This document shows, one piece after another, positions 1-6,257 of a stretch of DNA of 8,738 nt. The stretch comes from Desulfobulbaceae bacterium (lineage in GTDB: Bacteria; Desulfobacterota; Desulfobulbia; Desulfobulbales; Desulfobulbaceae): positions 1-8,738 of the forward strand of contig JALVAI010000219.1 in NCBI GenBank assembly GCA_027011235.1, read 5' to 3'. The first letter of the stretch is position 1. Every line of letters starts with the position of its first letter. Made by a program: the position numbers and the translations under genes. A model generated the notes under the pieces. That model was not told the DNA's origin. It searched no databases and saw only the letters and a program-made list of their open reading frames with translations.

Positions 1-853
1 TGTCGGTAAAATGGGTAATCAGGGAGGTAATGGTTGAAGAATCAAGGCCGCCGCTCAGATAGGCGCCGACAGGAACATCTGCCCGTAATCTGATCCTGGT
101 GGCGTCAATCAGCAGTTCCCGCAACTGTTCGGCAAGGTCCTGTTCCGATGCGGTTGACCAGGAAGAATCGGCAAAAGGAATCTGCCAATAACATTTTTGG
201 GTGATTTTTCCCTGCTGATCAATTTTCAGCAGGCAACCGGGATTCAGTTGCCGTATATCCTGAAAAACCGTCTCCTCTCCGGCCGGACTCCAGAAGGTGA
301 AAATTTCACCGAGAACTTCCGGATTCAATGCCCGGGGGATTGCGGTATCGGCCGAAAAGATGGTCTTTATTTCCGAGCCGAAATACAACCGTCCATCATG
401 GAAGGTGTAAAAGAGCGGCCGGATGCCCATCCGGTCCCGGGCAAGAAATAGCCTCTGGTTCTGTTGGTCATAAATGGCAAAGGCAAACTGCCCGTTCAAA
501 TCCTGCAGGCAGTCTTCGCCCTTTTCCTCATACAGGTGGATAATGACCTCGGTATCGGATTCGGTGCGAAAATGATGGCCGCATCTGATGAGTTGCCGGC
601 GCAGTTCAGGATAATTGAAGATTTCACCGTTAAAGATAATCCACAGGGTCTTATCTTCATTGGTAATGGGCTGCCAACCGCCCTCAAGGTCAATAATGGA
701 GAGCCGGGCATGGGCAAGACCTGCCCGTTTGTCCTGAAAAAAACCAAATCCATCAGGTCCGCGGTGCCGAAGCGGCCAGATCATCCGTTCAAGAAGACGG
801 TTTCCTTGCTCGGGGGCATGCTTGATATTGAAGTAGCCGGCAATTCCGCACAT
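1..853 (-). CDS. asnB: Asparagine synthase (glutamine-hydrolysing)-type amidotransferase, C-terminus cut by window edge
   Basis: This is the third gene of the polysaccharide operon; 284 codons are visible before the left edge. The protein starts MCGIAGYF, so Cys2 can act as the N-terminal nucleophile of a class II glutamine amidotransferase after Met removal. The glutaminase domain (about 1-185) shows RHRGPD (29-34), LSIIDL (51-56), NGEIFN (75-80) and LARDRMGIRPLFY (137-149). The synthetase domain follows, with the ATP-binding PP-loop SGGLDSS at 268-274 after DVPVGAYL. Family chemistry: glutamine-derived ammonia is transferred to an adenylated carboxylate, classically aspartate to asparagine. 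Next to export genes it more likely amidates a sugar acid or other surface-polymer precursor, as AsnB-like proteins of exopolysaccharide and exosortase-linked clusters are thought to do (inference). The start is fixed by the obligatory Met-Cys. The Shine-Dalgarno is weak and the gap to the upstream gene is 28 bases, suggesting cotranscription. The substrate is not readable from the sequence. Confidence 0.93.
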   Translation of the reverse strand, partial: MCGIAGYFNIKHAPEQGNRLLERMIWPLRHRGPDGFGFFQDKRAGLAHARLSIIDLEGGWQPITNEDKTLWIIFNGEIFNYPELRRQLIRCGHHFRTESDTEVIIHLYEEKGEDCLQDLNGQFAFAIYDQQNQRLFLARDRMGIRPLFYTFHDGRLYFGSEIKTIFSADTAIPRALNPEVLGEIFTFWSPAGEETVFQDIRQLNPGCLLKIDQQGKITQKCYWQIPFADSSWSTASEQDLAEQLRELLIDATRIRLRADVPVGAYLSGGLDSSTITSLITHFTD

Positions 854-881
854 ATTCCGGGTATCCGTTTACACCGGCAGA

Positions 882-2471
882 CTACCAGCGAAACAGCTCC
901 TTATTGACCGCCAGCTCGATAAAGGCACGGTGTTCATGATAGGAATCTGCGCCATCGGCATTCAGGTCTGAATCGTGATTATAGTATCGATATCCGCCGG
1001 TAAGGGTGTACCAGCGAAGAAAGGTATAGGTCAACGAAACCCCGGCATCATAGTCCTTCTCCGTATACTCGAACTGTCCCGGCTCCGTTGGTGCCGGTTG
1101 TTCCTGGTCCACGATGATAACTGTCTGCGAAAGGGGAAGCTGTTTACGTTGGTCATGACTGTAATTTGCGGACATTGTCGCCGTCAGGTCCCGGGTCAAC
1201 TGATAATTCAGAGTAACACCGGTATCCCAGGAGTCCGTCAAGCCGCTGCCCCGGCCGTCAAAATTATCCTGGACATAGCTCTTGTCGGCAAAAAGCGTTG
1301 CCGAACCATGGAGAAAATCCCAGGTTATCCCTCCATATGCATTGTAATCGGTTTCCGTGGAACTGTTATCACGCGTCACCCAGGAAGGACCGCCCGACAT
1401 GGTGACATGCAGGTGCTGACTGATATCATAGTTGAATCCCAGAGCAAGGTTATGGATATCCGAGTCCTGCCGCAAGGATGAATCATAATCGGTGCCAAGG
1501 TAACTGTATTCGGTAAACAGGTGATAATGTGATGAGGTATCGTATGTACCCCTGAGCCTGAAATTATATTCCTTCAGGTCTTCGGAATCAATGACACCGG
1601 TTTCTCCCTCCGGTTGTGTAATAACAAGTACATTCGGCTCGTCAAACAGGCCCCGGGTATAGCCGGCCTCACCTTCGGCGCTCCATGTACGGTTAAAACG
1701 GTGATGGAGTTGAAGGTCGCCGGTATGGCGGTCATAGTCGGTGTAACCGCCAATATCACCATCATTGTTGCGCAGAACATCAAAGGTATAGCCGATGCTG
1801 ACAAGCCGGTCCTCTCCATAGGTATACTCGCTGTTTGCGTCCATGGTATTGGTCCAGTAACGCCTGCGACCGAACCGTTCCGTCAGCGTCTGGTCAGGTT
1901 CTGCAGGCGGAGAACCAACCGCAGGTTCCGGGGGAGGCGATTCTCCGGCCGCCGGCGCGCTGTCGGCTGTTCGCAGCTCTTCGTCGCGAAGGGGATCTTC
2001 ACCGAGGAAAAAATGATTGTTGAGGGTAACAAGCCAGTTCCGGGTCAGGTTTTTCTCCAGCCGCAGGCCGAAATCATGGTCTACGTCTGTTGTCTCATCA
2101 AGATGATCATAATGCACTGCCGGAGAATAGGTGAACTCAACCACATCACTGATACCCGTGGACGAAAAGGTAAGCCGGGGGCTGAGAAGATAGTCCCGGC
2201 GGTCACCGTTGCGATCTTCAAGAACAAGGATTTCCGGCCTGTTGCCAGCGGTGGCATTGCCGACACCCTGGGCGACGACATCTCCATCTGGTGCGTCCGT
2301 AACAGTCATGGCAGGCCCATTATTATCGTAGGTCCGGTCCTGGTGATCATAACGGACGGAAACCGCGCCAATCACGATATTCTGCCGGGCCCGGACAGTC
2401 TTCGCTGTCATGGCGCTCAAGATGATGACTGCGGCCAGCAGTATAATCTGTTTCCCCCCTTGATTCTTCAT
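882..2471 (-). CDS. Outer-membrane beta-barrel protein of the polysaccharide operon
   Basis: A 529-residue exported protein. Residues 1-28 form a signal peptide: basic start, hydrophobic core ILLAAVIILSAM, probable cleavage after VRA. From about 95 onward it consists of alternating polar/hydrophobic strands rich in Tyr, Asp and Thr joined by Asp/Asn-rich turns, typical of a large beta-barrel, and it ends in an aromatic residue (ELFRW), the usual outer-membrane assembly signal. A Pro/Ala/Glu-rich linker (about 166-200) interrupts the barrel pattern between two strands. It resembles the putative beta-barrel porin families found in exopolysaccharide clusters, including PEP-CTERM/EpsL-like ones; I cannot name the exact family. 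It begins 12 bases after the OPX gene, with Shine-Dalgarno GGAGAGGG before the ATG. The likely role is the outer-membrane pore for the exported polymer, working with the periplasmic OPX protein (inference). A structural or anchoring barrel is the alternative. Confidence 0.82.
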   Translation of the reverse strand: MKNQGGKQIILLAAVIILSAMTAKTVRARQNIVIGAVSVRYDHQDRTYDNNGPAMTVTDAPDGDVVAQGVGNATAGNRPEILVLEDRNGDRRDYLLSPRLTFSSTGISDVVEFTYSPAVHYDHLDETTDVDHDFGLRLEKNLTRNWLVTLNNHFFLGEDPLRDEELRTADSAPAAGESPPPEPAVGSPPAEPDQTLTERFGRRRYWTNTMDANSEYTYGEDRLVSIGYTFDVLRNNDGDIGGYTDYDRHTGDLQLHHRFNRTWSAEGEAGYTRGLFDEPNVLVITQPEGETGVIDSEDLKEYNFRLRGTYDTSSHYHLFTEYSYLGTDYDSSLRQDSDIHNLALGFNYDISQHLHVTMSGGPSWVTRDNSSTETDYNAYGGITWDFLHGSATLFADKSYVQDNFDGRGSGLTDSWDTGVTLNYQLTRDLTATMSANYSHDQRKQLPLSQTVIIVDQEQPAPTEPGQFEYTEKDYDAGVSLTYTFLRWYTLTGGYRYYNHDSDLNADGADSYHEHRAFIELAVNKELFRW

Positions 2472-2483
2472 AATCCCTCTCCG

Positions 2484-3236
2484 TTAATGCACGATCATGA
2501 CATCATTTGGCTGCAGATAGATATTTTTCTCCAGATCCCTGCCCTTCATGAAATCATCATAATCAAAGGTAAGTGTCTTTTTTTCCTTTTTTCTCTTTGC
2601 CATCGGACCGCTGCCCTGACGGATGATGGTCACATCGTGGTTTGCCCACTCGGTAAAACCGCCGCTACGGGCAATGGCCTGGATAATGGTGACCGGAAAA
2701 TCGAGATAAAAAATACCAGGGCTTCTCACCTGTCCCATGACCGTATAACGGCGGCTGTTGCTCTGCACCAGGACCACGGTGACAATGGGATCATCATAAA
2801 CCGTTTTATAAAGCTTTTTCAGATAATCGGCCGCCTGGGTAAGGGTCATACCGGCCACCTCGATATCTCCGATATGCTTTAATGAAATGCGGCCATCCAA
2901 CCGTACTTCCCCACCCGAGCCGGGTTGGCGAAGAACATCGCCGCCACCGCCCGCAGCCTCGCCACCACCTGCGGCAGCAGGACGATTACCCCCGGACGCG
3001 GATGATGCCGTCATCTCTCCTTCTCCGTAAATCTTGACGGAAAGCACATCACCAAGACCTATAATATATTCCTGCTGCTCCCCTGGGAGTATCAAATCAC
3101 CGACAATTTCTTTCCGCAGTTTTTCCTTCTGTGCATTACTGACAACAACATCTGCCGTTGACTCGGCCGCCAGAACCGGCTGCAGGCTGCAGACCCCCAT
3201 CACAAGCACCAGAATGCAGGACAACCATTTATTCAT
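2484..3236 (-). CDS. Short polysaccharide export (OPX, Wza-like) protein with SLBB domain
   Basis: A 250-residue exported protein, first gene of the operon. The start is the ATG at 3236 because a strong Shine-Dalgarno lies five bases upstream and the signal peptide (1-23, cleavage near VLAA) begins there; an in-frame ATG at 3299 would add 21 polar residues before it. The polysaccharide-export domain begins at EYIIGLGDVLSVKIYGEGE (56-74). It is interrupted by a Gly/Ala-rich insert (about 76-109), then resumes with VRLDGRISLKHIGDIEVAG (111-129). The SLBB domain follows (about 163-206; YTVMGQVRSPGIFYLDF), with a Lys-rich segment at 213-220, and the chain ends at LQPNDVMIVH. Cys16 lacks a proper lipobox (MGVC), so it is probably not a lipoprotein. 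Unlike Wza it has no C-terminal membrane-spanning helix domain, so it cannot form its own outer-membrane pore. The downstream beta-barrel probably supplies this. No Wzc-type kinase lies in the window. Confidence 0.9.
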   Translation of the reverse strand: MNKWLSCILVLVMGVCSLQPVLAAESTADVVVSNAQKEKLRKEIVGDLILPGEQQEYIIGLGDVLSVKIYGEGEMTASSASGGNRPAAAGGGEAAGGGGDVLRQPGSGGEVRLDGRISLKHIGDIEVAGMTLTQAADYLKKLYKTVYDDPIVTVVLVQSNSRRYTVMGQVRSPGIFYLDFPVTIIQAIARSGGFTEWANHDVTIIRQGSGPMAKRKKEKKTLTFDYDDFMKGRDLEKNIYLQPNDVMIVH

Positions 3237-3240
3237 AACT

Positions 3241-3250
3241 CCCTCCTCCC
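3241..3250 (-). promoter_or_regulatory. Strong Shine-Dalgarno of the OPX gene
   Basis: On the minus strand this reads GGGAGGAGGG, containing the full AGGAGG core five bases before the ATG at 3236. It decides the start in favour of that codon over the in-frame ATG at 3299 and predicts efficient translation of the operon's first gene. Confidence 0.85.
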
Positions 3251-3312
3251 TTTCCCTTTTCGCATTGCAGGGCAATGAAACACATAAAATCAAATCCATA
3301 ATCCACGAAAAA

Positions 3313-3400
3313 CACTCAAGGATTATTGATCAATGTATCATATTTTACGTTCCGGTTAAAACTATTTTCTCCACGATGCCCTGTTTGTCCCCCTTGAGTG
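3313..3400 (-). promoter_or_regulatory. Leader inverted repeat with T run upstream of the polysaccharide operon
   Basis: On the minus strand CACTCAAGG (3392-3400) is matched 70 bases later by its exact complement CCTTGAGTG (3313-3321). TTTTT follows directly, then CGTGG, about 70 bases before the OPX start. Inside the loop are a -10-like TATGAT (3337-3342) and a perfect palindrome ATTGATCAAT (3325-3334). The arms could close a structured leader ending in a terminator-like U run, or flank a promoter and operator. No good -35 sits 17 bases before TATGAT. I could not match it to a known riboswitch class. Confidence 0.3.
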
Positions 3401-3549
3401 CCTCTTTTTTTTCCATGGAAAAGAAAGGAAGCACAAGATTCCGCAAATCCGGAAAATCAACCACCCCTCACTGCTTCCGCCGACCCAGGCAGCCATTTCA
3501 ATAACAAAGGTTTACCACACAGTGCGTCAGGGGTCTTTTGACAATACGC

Positions 3550-3636
3550 TCAATGAGGAGGTTCATAGAGTCGGTCATAAAGATCAATCCGGTCCGGGTG
3601 GGCGTCAAGACGATACTGGTTGCCAAGTGTTGCCAT
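3550..3636 (-). pseudogene. Fragment resembling the N-terminus of a C1 (papain-like) peptidase
   Basis: The ATG at 3636 opens a 28-codon frame ending at TGA (3550-3552). Its product begins MATLGNQYRLDAHPDRIDL and ends YDRLYEPPH. The pattern Y-x-LDA-x-PDRIDL-x-DR-x-Y-x-PP resembles the conserved beginning of a group of bacterial C1-family cysteine peptidases, as far as I recall; those proteins continue for hundreds of residues to the catalytic Cys and His. Nothing downstream in any minus-strand frame resembles that continuation, so I read it as a truncated remnant. A Shine-Dalgarno-like AAGGATAGG precedes the ATG. A genuine 28-residue peptide gene or chance resemblance remains possible. Confidence 0.35.
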
Positions 3637-3924
3637 AATACACCTATCCTTATCTGCAATTTTACCTGCTTTGGTTCACAGCTTTTTCAGGACCACAGGC
3701 CATAATCCTATTGAATTCAAGAGAACAAATAACGTTCAAAAAGACACGCACAATGTAGAAAGAGGTGAAAAAAGAACGGACAATCCGTCTAATACAGGAA
3801 GAATGGACAAACATTTGCAGTGCATTCTCCGGGGAAGGTGGTGCAAAAACACCAGTTGCTGGTTGTTATGCACCAGGGATGAAAAAATAGATAATCCAGC
3901 AACAACTGTATAAATTCGAATTCC

Positions 3925-3967
3925 GCAAACAAAACAGGCCCGATCAGATTGTTCTGATCGGGCCTGT
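3925..3967 (-). terminator. Intrinsic terminator of tRNA-Arg
   Basis: A perfect 15-bp inverted repeat (3934-3948 and 3953-3967, arm ACAGGCCCGATCAGA) with a four-base loop, followed on the minus strand by TTTTGTTTG. It starts ten bases past the encoded CCA of the tRNA, the expected place for a strong Rho-independent terminator of a single-gene tRNA transcript. On the plus strand no T run follows, so it appears directional. Confidence 0.9.
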
Positions 3968-3976
3968 GTCAATCTC

Positions 3977-4053
3977 TGGCGCGCCTGGCAGGATTCGAAC
4001 CTGCTACCCTCGGATTCGTAGTCCGATACTCTATCCAGATGAGCTACAGGCGC
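3977..4053 (-). tRNA. tRNA-Arg (anticodon ACG)
   Basis: A complete 77-base cloverleaf on the minus strand. The acceptor stem is GCGCCTG paired with CAGGCGC, with discriminator G and encoded CCA. The D stem is GCTC/GAGT. The anticodon stem TCGGA/TCCGA encloses the loop CTACGAA, giving anticodon ACG (read as ICG after A34 deamination, decoding CGU/CGC/CGA). The variable loop is GGGTA, and the T stem GCAGG/CCTGC encloses TTCGAAT. All stems pair, so it should be functional. It has its own promoter and terminator, though read-through from the ribonuclease gene 71 bases upstream is also possible. Confidence 0.97.
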
Positions 4054-4067
4054 TGATAACGGCAGCG

Positions 4068-4096
4068 AGCATACCGTATCCCGCATCGGGACGCAA
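4068..4096 (-). promoter_or_regulatory. Promoter of tRNA-Arg
   Basis: On the minus strand a -35 TTGCGT (4091-4096), a 17-base spacer and a -10 TATGCT (4068-4073) lie just upstream of the tRNA, placing the start about eight bases before the mature 5' end. The bases after the -10 are GC-rich (CGCTGCC), the discriminator type associated with stringent ppGpp control of stable-RNA promoters (established for enterobacteria, inferred here). Confidence 0.65.
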
Positions 4097-4105
4097 GTGT
4101 TTTCT

Positions 4106-4132
4106 CCGGATATTGCCTCTTCTGCTATCCGG
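4106..4132 (-). repeat. Inverted repeat spanning the stop codon of the RNase E/G gene
   Basis: CCGGATA and TATCCGG (7-bp arms, 13-base loop) flank and overlap the TAG stop at 4125-4127. No T run follows, so it is a poor intrinsic terminator. It may protect or mark the 3' end of the mRNA, or be chance. Confidence 0.3.
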
Positions 4133-6044
4133 CCGGGGCCTGGAGGAAATCGATCCGGTTTTCGCCGGGTTTCATCTCCGGCCGGGGTATAACATCGATG
4201 GTCGCCTCGTGCCGGGCCTCAAGATCGGCAAGTTCCTTCCTCTTTTTGTTGAGCAGATAATTGGCCACCTCAAGCGGCAGCCGGCATTCAACCCGGTGGA
4301 CTTTCTTGCGTAAAATTCCGGTCTGGATCCGGCGGAGAAAATAGAGCGCCTGGGACTCCACGGACTTGACAACCCCGCGTCCCTGGCAATGTTCACAGGT
4401 CAGATAACTGCCCTTTTCAATGGGAGCCCCCATCTTCTGCCGGGAGATCTGCATCAGGCCAAACCGGGAAATCCGGCTGATATCCACCTTGGCCTTGTCC
4501 CTTTTCATACTGGCCTTGACCTGTTTTTCGACCTCACGGATATGTTTTTTATTACGCATATCAATGAAGTCAACCACGATCAGGCCACCGAGGTCGCGAA
4601 GCCGTAGCTGCCGCGCCAGTTCAACGGCAGCCTCCATGTTGGCAAGAAATATGGTCTCTTCGAAATCGCCGTTTTTCGATGTCCTGCCCGAATTTACATC
4701 TATGGCAACCAGGGCCTCGGTCGGATTGATAACAATGGAGCCACCCGAAGGCAGCGGCACCTGGGGCTTGTAGATCGATTCGATCTGTTCTTCCACATTG
4801 TTCTGGTTGAAGATGGGTTTTGCGCCCCGATGCAGCCTTACCCGCACCTTGCGTTGTTTGGCGGGCAGCAGTTCGACAAACTGCTGCACCTGTTCAAGGG
4901 ATTCCTTGGTGTCAACCAGAATTTCACTGATATCCGGGGTAAAATGATCGCGCAGGAACCGAACCACGGTTTCCTGCTCCTGATAAATCAGGGCCGGGGC
5001 CTTCATGGTCTGGCCCCGTTTTTTGATCTCTTTCCAGAGCCTGAGCAGGTAGCGCAGATCCTTCTGCAGGGCGGTTTTGGTGATATCGGCGCTGGCGGTA
5101 CGGATAATATAGCCGATCCCTTCCGGAATGGAAAAACTGCTCATGATATCACGCAGGGCCGCCCGCCGTTCCTCGCCAACTATTTTCCTGGAAATACCGG
5201 CGCTGTCACTGCCGGGCATCAACACCAGGCAACGACCGGGTAGGGAGAGATATGTGGTCATATTGGCGCCTTTATTACCGGTCACCTCCTTGACAACCTG
5301 CACCAGCACCTCCTGTCCCTTTTTGACCACATCCTCGATTTTCAGCTTTTTCCACTGGTGCTGGCTGATATATTTCCGGTCCCGTTCGCTCAAGTCTTCG
5401 CGAAAATATTCGGGATGGATTTCATTAAAGGGCAGAAAACCGTTACGACCGGTTCCTATATCAACAAAAGCTGCCTGCAGATTGGCCTCAACCGCGACAA
5501 TACGTCCCTTGTAGATATTGTTCTTGGTCCGCTCCCGCACCACGGTTGTCACATGATAGGAATCCAGACGACCGTTTTCCACCTGGGCAATGCGGCATTC
5601 CTCCGGCTCCTCCGCATTGATCAACAGTTTAACGACCCCTTTCTTCTTTTCAGATCCCTGTCTGCCGGATTGCGACTGTTTTCTTTTTTCCCCGGCGGAC
5701 GGCTTCTTCTTGCCTGCACTTTGTTTTTTCTTCTGCCCGGTTTTTCGTCCACCAGACGATGTCTCTTGTTGTGGCTGACCGGTTGCCGGAGATTCTTGCC
5801 GTTCTTTTTTTTCATCGGCACCAGTATTTTCTACTGAACCGTCATTGTCCGGAGATTCCGACCCTTGTTTTTCCCTGGACTCCTCGACTCCGTCCTGATC
5901 TTCGGACCGATCTGTCGCATCCTCTTCCCGGCTTTTCTTGGCCAGCAGACTGGAGACCCCTTTCCACCAGGCCCCGGTACTCGCCTTTTGTACCTTGGGT
6001 TTTTTGCCTTTTCCAGACGATTTTTCGTTTTTTGTTTCCGTCAT
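4125..6044 (-). CDS. rng: Ribonuclease E/G with charged N-terminal extension
   Basis: A 639-residue endoribonuclease of the RNase E/G family, acting in rRNA maturation and mRNA decay. The start is the ATG at 6044, which has AGGA seven bases upstream; a TTG at 6086 and ATG at 6077 in frame have poorer support. Residues 1 to about 135 are low-complexity Lys/Glu/Ser/Gln/Gly sequence. The catalytic core begins near KLLINAEEPEECRIA. An S1 RNA-binding domain follows (about 172-260; IYKGRIVAVEANLQAAFVDIG), then the DNase I-like catalytic domain. The metal-binding aspartates are Asp449 (VAIDVNSGR) and Asp492 (IVVDFIDMR), 43 residues apart as in E. coli RNase E. The zinc-link CEHCQGRG is at 550-557. 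It stops soon after, without the long C-terminal degradosome scaffold of RNase E, so architecture is closer to RNase G plus an N-terminal tail. The symbol could equally be rne. Confidence 0.95.
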   Translation of the reverse strand: MTETKNEKSSGKGKKPKVQKASTGAWWKGVSSLLAKKSREEDATDRSEDQDGVEESREKQGSESPDNDGSVENTGADEKKERQESPATGQPQQETSSGGRKTGQKKKQSAGKKKPSAGEKRKQSQSGRQGSEKKKGVVKLLINAEEPEECRIAQVENGRLDSYHVTTVVRERTKNNIYKGRIVAVEANLQAAFVDIGTGRNGFLPFNEIHPEYFREDLSERDRKYISQHQWKKLKIEDVVKKGQEVLVQVVKEVTGNKGANMTTYLSLPGRCLVLMPGSDSAGISRKIVGEERRAALRDIMSSFSIPEGIGYIIRTASADITKTALQKDLRYLLRLWKEIKKRGQTMKAPALIYQEQETVVRFLRDHFTPDISEILVDTKESLEQVQQFVELLPAKQRKVRVRLHRGAKPIFNQNNVEEQIESIYKPQVPLPSGGSIVINPTEALVAIDVNSGRTSKNGDFEETIFLANMEAAVELARQLRLRDLGGLIVVDFIDMRNKKHIREVEKQVKASMKRDKAKVDISRISRFGLMQISRQKMGAPIEKGSYLTCEHCQGRGVVKSVESQALYFLRRIQTGILRKKVHRVECRLPLEVANYLLNKKRKELADLEARHEATIDVIPRPEMKPGENRIDFLQAPAG

Positions 6045-6113
6045 TAAATATCCTGCATGTTCTGTTGCAAGCAGCATGTTGGCCAATGCGGTTTCACCCC
6101 TTGACGACAGTCA

Positions 6114-6198
6114 GGATGGTTCCTTTTTTCCTGGGCTGAGACCGATATTCGTCTGCAGGCCACCTTGGAGACAATCTGTGGTATGAAAAGGACCATCC
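6114..6198 (-). promoter_or_regulatory. Long inverted repeat upstream of the RNase E/G gene
   Basis: On the minus strand GGATGGTCCTTTT (6186-6198) is complementary to AAAAGGAACCATCC (6114-6127) except for one extra base, with 58 bases between. A transcript starting upstream would form a 13-bp stem with one bulge about 70 bases before the start codon at 6044. RNase E of E. coli controls its own mRNA through structured 5' leader hairpins, so a similar role is suggested. No clear promoter was found in the 213 bases between 6045 and the stop codon of the upstream radical SAM gene. Confidence 0.4.
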
Positions 6199-6257
6199 GA
6201 AATGATTTTCCGGCCCTGTCTACAATCCACAATTATCCAGATCCGACAGCGATGGGA

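Larger units (their letters stand above)
3301..3924. other. AT-richer intergenic region without an intact gene
   Basis: About 620 bases between the polysaccharide operon and the tRNA terminator. It contains the operon leader (up to about 3400), the C1-peptidase-like fragment at 3550-3636 and several small palindromes: ACGGA-CAA-TCCGT at 3777-3789, a CCAG-TTG-CTGG hairpin at 3852-3862 whose right part is complementary to 3896-3902, and AATTCGAATT at 3913-3922. Open frames here have no recognisable protein features. The mixture of a gene fragment and low coding density suggests decayed sequence beside a tRNA gene, but I see no integrase, insertion-sequence end or duplicated tRNA tail. Confidence 0.5.

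Noticed and set aside
1614..2882. A 422-codon open frame on the plus strand
   Set aside because: It lies antisense to the beta-barrel and OPX genes, both of which have signal peptides, ribosome-binding sites and family motifs. Its translation shows no domain and crosses their gene boundary, so it is a shadow frame.
3379..3394. GG-N10-GC spacing suggesting a sigma-54 promoter on the minus strand before the polysaccharide operon
   Set aside because: Only the GG and GC positions fit; the surrounding TGGCAC and TTGC contexts are absent. A similar weak match near 3680 was rejected for the same reason.
3237..3500. A c-di-GMP (GEMM) riboswitch before the polysaccharide operon
   Set aside because: Expected by analogy with related bacteria, but I could not find the conserved GEMM core segments in the leader.
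3620..3913. A 97-codon plus-strand frame in the intergenic region
   Set aside because: No domain, no good ribosome-binding site, and composition that looks non-coding.
3550..4053. An integrated element with tRNA-Arg as attachment site
   Set aside because: No second copy of the tRNA 3' end and no integrase gene are visible in the window.
3736..4086. A 116-codon minus-strand frame across the tRNA
   Set aside because: It reads through tRNA-Arg and its terminator, which are unambiguous structural RNA features.
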